64,000 bases of DNA. It comes from Limnocylindrus sp040397235 (GTDB lineage Bacteria > Chloroflexota > Limnocylindria > Limnocylindrales > Limnocylindraceae). The notes beneath the pieces were generated by a model. It saw only the letters and a list, made by a program, of their open reading frames with translations, had not been told where the DNA came from and did no database searches. Location: the NCBI GenBank assembly GCA_040397235.1, contig JBBAWH010000001.1, positions 186,001-250,000 on the forward strand, given 5' to 3'. Shown in pieces: positions 59,418-64,000 of this stretch; the first letter of the stretch is position 1; every line of letters starts with the position of its first letter. Both the position numbers and the translations under genes were made by a program.

Positions 59418-60798
59418 TGATCGCCCCCCGATCGAGTGCGTCGAGGTCACCCTTCGCCACTCCGTAGAGGTACGGCGAGGAGAAGCGCTTACGCGCGATT
59501 ACGGCGCGCAGGATCAGGCGCGTCACGGTTACGGCGGTAAACAGTGAGCAGAGCACGCCGATGATGAGCACCAGCGCGAAGCCCTTAATCGTTGACGAGC
59601 CGAAGTAGAAGAGGATGAACGCGGTGATCAAGCTTGAAACGTTCGAATCAAGGATGGAGTTCCAGGCTCGGCTGAATCCAGCCTCCACTGCAGGGACGAT
59701 CCCCTTCCCAATACGCAACTCCTCTTTCGTGCGCTCAAAGATCAGGATGTTCGCATCCACCGCCATGCCGATGGAGAGGACAAAGCCAGCGATGCCAGCG
59801 AGAGTCAGCGTGACGGGGACGAGTCGGAAGATCGCCAAGACGATGATCACGTAGAAGATCAAGGCGACGTTAGCGACGGCACCAGCTACGCGGTAGTGCA
59901 AGAGCATGAAGAGGAAGACGAGCAAGATCCCGACGGCGCCGGCGAAGAGCGCTTGGCCGAGGAAGGACGCGCCGAGGGTCGCCTTCACGTCGGTGACACC
60001 AATCTCTGCGATCGGGAATGGAAGGGAGCCGAATTTTAGGATCGTGACAAGATTCGTCGCCTCGTCTACTGCGAAGCCGGCCGCGCCAGGACCCGAGATC
60101 TGCGCCTCGCCGCCAGTGATCGCGCTCTGAATGTATGGGGCCGACTTCACGGCACCGTCGAGAACGATCGCAAAGTAGGAGCCGATGTTCGCCTTTGTCC
60201 AGGTGGCGAAGAGCTCTGAGCCCTCCGACTTCAGCTTGAACGAGACAACGCGCCGTCCGGTCTCATCAATCTGTACGGCCGAAGACTCAATCTGGTCACC
60301 AGAGAAGAGCGCCTTCAGGGTTGTGTCGCTGAGCGTCTCACCCTCGCCGGGTACCGGCTTTACGCCGTCGGTAGGCTGGCCCGTCGCCGTGTTAAAGAAG
60401 CCGTAGACCTCGCGCGGAAGTGGCACAAGGTCGAGGCGACCGGTTGTGCCAAGCAGGGCGCGGATGGAGTCAGGATTGGTGACACCAGGCAGCTCGACCA
60501 CGATGCGGTCGCTCCCCTGCGTCTGCACGAGCGGCTCTGAGACACCGGTGCTGTTGACGCGACGCTCAATGATGTCGCGGATGGTGGCGAGATCAGCAGC
60601 GGTAGCGCTGATGCCGTCAACTGGCTGCACCTGATACTCAACGCGTAGCCCACCGCGCAGGTCGAGGCCAAGCTTGGTCTCAATTGGACGCGTGCCACCG
60701 GCTGTTCCGCTGGCGGGGAGACTCAGATTTGGAAGTAGGTCAATAGCCAGCGCCAGAAGGGCTGTGGCCAGGATCAGGTACGGGGTGAACTTACGCAT
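59410..60798 (-). CDS. secD: Protein translocase subunit SecD
   Basis: SecD pulls translocating chains from the outer face of the membrane. The 462-residue product has the N-terminal membrane helix, LGLDLRGGLRVEYQV, the P1/P4 extracellular domain, and a six-helix core with SIGMAVDANILIFERTKEELRIGK. This is a compact SecD without the large P1-head of E. coli. ATG 60798 has no ribosome site; a -10 ends 8 bases before it, so a leaderless or near-leaderless transcript is predicted. Confidence 0.96.
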   Translation of the reverse strand: MRKFTPYLILATALLALAIDLLPNLSLPASGTAGGTRPIETKLGLDLRGGLRVEYQVQPVDGISATAADLATIRDIIERRVNSTGVSEPLVQTQGSDRIVVELPGVTNPDSIRALLGTTGRLDLVPLPREVYGFFNTATGQPTDGVKPVPGEGETLSDTTLKALFSGDQIESSAVQIDETGRRVVSFKLKSEGSELFATWTKANIGSYFAIVLDGAVKSAPYIQSAITGGEAQISGPGAAGFAVDEATNLVTILKFGSLPFPIAEIGVTDVKATLGASFLGQALFAGAVGILLVFLFMLLHYRVAGAVANVALIFYVIIVLAIFRLVPVTLTLAGIAGFVLSIGMAVDANILIFERTKEELRIGKGIVPAVEAGFSRAWNSILDSNVSSLITAFILFYFGSSTIKGFALVLIIGVLCSLFTAVTVTRLILRAVIARKRFSSPYLYGVAKGDLDALDRGAING

Positions 60799-60806
60799 TG
60801 CCGAGA

Positions 60807-60815
60807 ATCCTAGCA
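60807..60815 (-). promoter_or_regulatory. secD promoter (extended -10, near-leaderless)
   Basis: TGCTAGGAT in the 37-base gap after uvrC, identical in its nine bases to the rpsB element. Eight bases separate the hexamer from the secD ATG. No -35 is evident. Confidence 0.5.
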
Positions 60816-60835
60816 GGGGCGCCCGTCAGCCCCTT

Positions 60836-62719
60836 TCAGCCACGATCCGCGCCGAGGGCCGATAGGATCCGTGCGGCAAGGGCATCATCTACCCCTGCGA
60901 CCTCGGTGAGAGCCTCAACGGGGGCGGCGGCGATCCCCGCCGCTGATCCGAACCGACGCAGGAGCGCCTTTCGCTTCGTTGGGCCGAGCCCACGGATGCC
61001 GTCGAGCCGGCTCGCCGTCGCCGCTCGACTGCGCAGCGTGCGGTGATAGCCGATCGCAAACCGATGTGCCTCATCGCGAAGCCGTTGCAGAAGGCGCAGC
61101 CCAGGATCGGTGGCGGGGAGAAGAATCGGCGCGGAGGCGTCGCGCGGCCAGAGCTCTTCGCGCTCCTTGGCAAGACCGACGAGAGGGATTGTTAAACCTG
61201 CAGCATCCAGAACGGCGGCGGCGGCAGAGACCTGCCCGCGACCACCATCGATGACAAGAAGGTCGGGCAGGCTCCAAGCGCGTAACTCAGCCTCACCACT
61301 CCGTTGGGTCCCATCCGCCACGGATCGGGCGAAGCGACGCGTGAGCGCTTCCGCGTGTGCCGCGAAGTCATCCTGCCCAGTCACCCCCTTAATACGGAAG
61401 CGGCGGTACTCCTTCGGCGCAAGCTGACCCTCTTGTGCCACGGTTAGCGACGAGACGGTGAATGCTCCCTGAATAGTGCTCACATCGACGCACTCAATGC
61501 GCGCCGGCGATGCATCGAGGTTGAGCGCGACGGCGAGCGCTGAGAGCGCCGCGTCGGCACGCTCACGATCGGCGTCCTCTTCGGCCTCGCGACGAATGAG
61601 CCACTCCTCTGCGTTGCGTTCGGCCAGCCGCAGGATCCGCGCCCGATCACCACGCTGCGGCACGCGCATCTCAACGCGACCCTCGCGACGCGCCGAGAGG
61701 AACTCAAGGATCTCCGGGTCACTCCGCTCTGCAGCAGTCGCAATTGAGGGTGGGATCTCGCCTGCACGTGCGTAGTAGCTTGCAGCAAAGCCTGCGAGGA
61801 GCTCTGAGTCACCTGAATCCCCAGCCTCCACTCGATGCACATCGCGTCCCACCAGTGCTGAGTCACGAATCTGGAAACAGGCGATGGCAATGTGGCGTCC
61901 GTGGCGAGCGATCCCCAGCACATCCTCGTCAGGTCGCCCTGAGGTCGGCACCTTCTGTTCGTCAAACGTTGTCTCTAGGGAGAGCACCGCATCGCGGATA
62001 CGCGCGGCGTCTTCAAACGCTTCGCGCTCGGCGGCAGACTCCATGCGTGTGGTGAGCATGGTGATGGCGGCGCGGGAGCGACCACCGAGGAAGAGTTGCA
62101 CCCCGTCAATCTCACGCTGGTAGTCGGCCACCGGGATGTTGCCGAGGCAGGGGCCCTGGCAGCGCTTCAAGTCATAGAGGAGACAGGGGCGCTCTAGTGC
62201 GCGCTCCATCGGCTTGATTGAGATCTCGCAGGTGCGAAATTGAAAGAGGCGCTTGATCGCCTCCATGGCAGCATTCACCGAACCGGGTGTGGTGTATGGG
62301 CCGAAGTAGCGTGAGCCATCGCGCACGAGTCGCCGAGTGCGCTCCACACGTGGATACGGATCTGCCGTGACGCGAATGTAGGGGTAGCTGCGATCGTCAC
62401 GAAGACGGATGTTGTACTTGGGGAGATGCCGCCGCACGAGTGTGGCCTCGAGGAGGAGCGCCTCCTTCGTGGAGTCGGTGACCGTCCAGTCAAGTGTGGC
62501 AACCTCTGCAATCGCATCGCGAATGCGGTGTGCGCCTGGCTCCCCACCCGCCTGCCAGTAGCTGCGAACGCGTTTGGTGAGGTGCGTCGCCTTGCCGACG
62601 TAGATGATCTTTCCTGCACTATCCGAGAAGAGGTAGACACCGGGCGCGTCAGGGAGAACCTTGAGCGCCGCCGCGATTGCGTCGGGGACGCTTGGCGCCG
62701 GGAGCCGCTCAGGCGCCAT
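60836..62719 (-). CDS. uvrC: Excinuclease ABC subunit C (UvrC)
   Basis: UvrC makes both incisions around UvrB-marked DNA damage. The 627 residues contain the GIY-YIG nuclease (APGVYLFSDSAGKIIYVGKATHLTKRVRSYW), a four-cysteine cluster-type motif (TCEISI, RPCLL, KRCQGPC), a UvrB-binding UVR region (~200-235), the RNase H-like endonuclease (CVDVSTIQGAFTVSS, VIDGGRGQVSAA) and tandem helix-hairpin-helix motifs at the C-terminus (LDGIRGLGPTKRKALLRRFG). ATG 62719 overlaps the upstream small gene by 11 bases; ATG 62740 is also possible. Confidence 0.96.
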   Translation of the reverse strand: MAPERLPAPSVPDAIAAALKVLPDAPGVYLFSDSAGKIIYVGKATHLTKRVRSYWQAGGEPGAHRIRDAIAEVATLDWTVTDSTKEALLLEATLVRRHLPKYNIRLRDDRSYPYIRVTADPYPRVERTRRLVRDGSRYFGPYTTPGSVNAAMEAIKRLFQFRTCEISIKPMERALERPCLLYDLKRCQGPCLGNIPVADYQREIDGVQLFLGGRSRAAITMLTTRMESAAEREAFEDAARIRDAVLSLETTFDEQKVPTSGRPDEDVLGIARHGRHIAIACFQIRDSALVGRDVHRVEAGDSGDSELLAGFAASYYARAGEIPPSIATAAERSDPEILEFLSARREGRVEMRVPQRGDRARILRLAERNAEEWLIRREAEEDADRERADAALSALAVALNLDASPARIECVDVSTIQGAFTVSSLTVAQEGQLAPKEYRRFRIKGVTGQDDFAAHAEALTRRFARSVADGTQRSGEAELRAWSLPDLLVIDGGRGQVSAAAAVLDAAGLTIPLVGLAKEREELWPRDASAPILLPATDPGLRLLQRLRDEAHRFAIGYHRTLRSRAATASRLDGIRGLGPTKRKALLRRFGSAAGIAAAPVEALTEVAGVDDALAARILSALGADRG

Positions 62720-63056
62720 CACGCGCCCCAGTACGACCACGGAGTGCCTCGCGGCGATTCAGGATGCGCAGGATCTCGTCGAGCGCCTCGCGGAGCTCGA
62801 TCACCGCCTCACCAGAGGCGATATCGGCAAGGCCATTCCCTGGCCCAAGGGCGGCGCGGACGGCCACAACACCCTTGCGCAGCGCTGCTCCGTGGGCGTC
62901 GCGGAGCTGCGTCGTCCAGGCGCGGTACGGCAGGAATCTGGCTCGGGCGCGTTCGTCACTCAGCTCATCAAGGATTCGCTCAAGGAGTTGCGCCGCGCGC
63001 AGTCCGGCTTGGTCGAGTGCTGGATCGGCATGTCGAGGGAGGTGCGCCTCAGCCAT
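62709..63056 (-). CDS. Unrecognised small protein between uvrA and uvrC
   Basis: A 115-residue frame starting 2 bases after the uvrA stop, with GGAG upstream, and overlapping the uvrC start by 11 bases. It is Ala/Arg/Leu/Glu-rich and predicted almost entirely helical: QAGLRAAQLLERILDELSDE, RARARFLPYRAWTTQLRDAHG, and a C-terminal amphipathic helix (AVIELREALDEILRILNRREAL). No signal peptide, membrane segment, cysteine or catalytic motif is visible. Tight packing between two repair genes suggests co-expression with nucleotide excision repair. I do not recognise the family. Confidence 0.65.
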   Translation of the reverse strand: MAEAHLPRHADPALDQAGLRAAQLLERILDELSDERARARFLPYRAWTTQLRDAHGAALRKGVVAVRAALGPGNGLADIASGEAVIELREALDEILRILNRREALRGRTGARDGA

Positions 63057-63058
63057 CG

Positions 63059-64000
63059 CTACTCCAGCGAGTGGATCGGCTCGCCCTTCAGCGCAAGGGC
63101 GAGATAGCGACCGGTATGGCTGCGCTTCACCTTTACAACCTGCTCAGGCGTCCCCTCTGCGATGAGTTCGCCACCGCGGCTTCCGCCGTCGGGTCCAAGA
63201 TCGATCACCCAGTCTGCGGTCTTGATCACATCAAGGTTGTGCTCGATCACGATGACGCTGTTGCCGCCATCAACAAGTCGATGCAGAACATGCAGCAGGC
63301 GATCGACATCGGCGAAGTGCAGCCCCGTGGTTGGCTCGTCGAGGATGTACATCGTGCGGCCGGTTGAGCGACGGGCTAACTCTGTGGCGAGCTTGACCCG
63401 CTGCGCCTCGCCGCCCGAGAGCGTCGTTGCCGACTGCCCGAGGCGGAGATAGCCGAGGCCCACCTCGCTCAGCGTCTTGAGGCGATTACGAATCGCGGGC
63501 ACTGCGAAGAAGCGCTCGAGCGCATCCTCCACCTGCAGCTCCAGCACATCGGCAATCGTCATCCCCTTCCAGGTCACCTCGAGCGCCTCGCGGTTGTAGC
63601 GCTTCCCCTGGCACGTTTCGCAGGGCACGTACACGTCGGGGAGGAACTGCATCTCAATCTGCAAGATGCCGTCGCCAGAACAGGTCTCGCAGCGGCCACC
63701 CTTGACGTTGAAGGAGAAGCGGCCGGCCGCATAGCCGCGGAGGCGTGCCTCTTGCGTGGCGGCGAAGAGCTCGCGGATCGGCGTGAAGAGACCGACGTAG
63801 GTGGCAGGATTCGAGCGCGGCGTACGGCCGATTGGGCTCTGGTCAATCTCAATCACCTTGTCGATCTCGTCGAGGCCCGTGATCCTATCGTGCGCCCCTG
63901 GTCGCTCTTTCGCGCCGTGCAACCTGCGCGCGAGCGCCTTCTGCAGGATGTCGGTGACGAGGGTGCTCTTGCCGCTCCCCGAGACGCCCGTCACGGCAAC
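63059..64000 (-). CDS. uvrA: Excinuclease ABC subunit A (UvrA), C-terminal part (5' end beyond the window)
   Basis: UvrA is the damage-recognition ATPase of nucleotide excision repair. The 314 codons present are the C-terminal third. They begin in the second Walker A VTGVSGSGKST, followed by the zinc module (CETCSGDG and CETCQGKRY), the signature TTLSGGEAQRVKLATELARR, and the Walker B YILDEPTTGLHFADVDRLLHVLHR split over ~24 residues, then EHNLDVIKTADWVIDLGPDGG. The frame is open at base 64000. It reads into the small gene and uvrC. Confidence 0.97.
   Translation of the reverse strand, partial: VAVTGVSGSGKSTLVTDILQKALARRLHGAKERPGAHDRITGLDEIDKVIEIDQSPIGRTPRSNPATYVGLFTPIRELFAATQEARLRGYAAGRFSFNVKGGRCETCSGDGILQIEMQFLPDVYVPCETCQGKRYNREALEVTWKGMTIADVLELQVEDALERFFAVPAIRNRLKTLSEVGLGYLRLGQSATTLSGGEAQRVKLATELARRSTGRTMYILDEPTTGLHFADVDRLLHVLHRLVDGGNSVIVIEHNLDVIKTADWVIDLGPDGGSRGGELIAEGTPEQVVKVKRSHTGRYLALALKGEPIHSLE

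Noticed and set aside
1..64000. CRISPR arrays, insertion sequences, prophage, integrases, toxin-antitoxin or defence modules
   Set aside because: No repeated spacer pattern, transposase, integrase or paired small toxin-like genes were seen. Nearly every base belongs to a recognisable housekeeping gene.

Overview
The window is a GC-rich stretch of chromosome from a free-living bacterium that uses the standard bacterial code. It is almost entirely core housekeeping genes. The gene set suggests a monoderm: whiA-yvcK-rapZ occur together, there is an LCP-family wall polymer transferase and a fakA-like gene, and no outer-membrane or LPS gene is visible. Gene order, short EF-Ts, membrane-anchored YvcK and very tight packing fit a streamlined Chloroflexota (for example a Limnocylindria-like freshwater lineage). 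That placement is inferred from style, not shown by any marker phylogeny. I see no prophage, insertion sequence, CRISPR array or defence island.

Layout, left to right. Nearly everything is on the minus strand, so transcription runs right to left. 1-14.2 kb: infB (3' part missing), rnpM/ylxR, nusA, then ispG-rseP-dxr-cdsA-uppS-frr-pyrH-tsf-rpsB (isoprenoid, lipid and translation supply), then yraN-rnhB-rplS-trmD-rimM-khpA-rpsP. 14.3-30 kb: ffh, a plus-strand MFS transporter, ftsY-smc-rnc-acpP-nusB-plsX-rpmF-yceD-coaD-rsmD-recG-fakA, with rpmB divergent. 30.3-41.5 kb: rpe-rlmN-fmt-def-priA-gmk-rluD-lspA-ileS. 41.6-43.2 kb: a plus-strand LCP gene. 43.2-46.3 kb: ilvE-rpsR-ssb-rpsF and seven tRNA genes, all with encoded CCA. 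46.3-64 kb: an orphan solute-binding protein, secG-gpmI-tpiA-whiA-yvcK-rapZ-tatC-tatA-pyrF-PD40 protein-recJ-secF-secD-uvrC-unknown small gene-uvrA (5' part missing).

Genes are fused into long operons. About nineteen neighbouring pairs overlap by exactly four bases (ATGA/GTGA), which implies translational coupling. The main themes are translation and its modification, co-translational targeting and export (Ffh, FtsY, SecD/F/G, TatA/C, LspA), cell-envelope precursor supply (MEP pathway, UppS, CdsA, PlsX/AcpP) and DNA repair (RecG, RecJ, PriA, UvrA/C).

The most interesting signals are regulatory. Many starts are preceded by an extended -10 of the form TGNTANNNT. ffh, the MFS gene, def and probably secD have a -10 only 6-8 bases before the start codon and so look leaderless. 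ffh and the MFS gene share a mirror-image bidirectional promoter. nusA has an intrinsic terminator inside its own apparent leader. rpsB, rplS, rpsP, rpsF and rpmB each have a leader hairpin. Other oddities are a degenerate HIGH motif in IleRS, acidic alanine-rich tails on four ribosomal proteins, and an unrecognised small gene between uvrA and uvrC. I found no convincing new multi-gene system.
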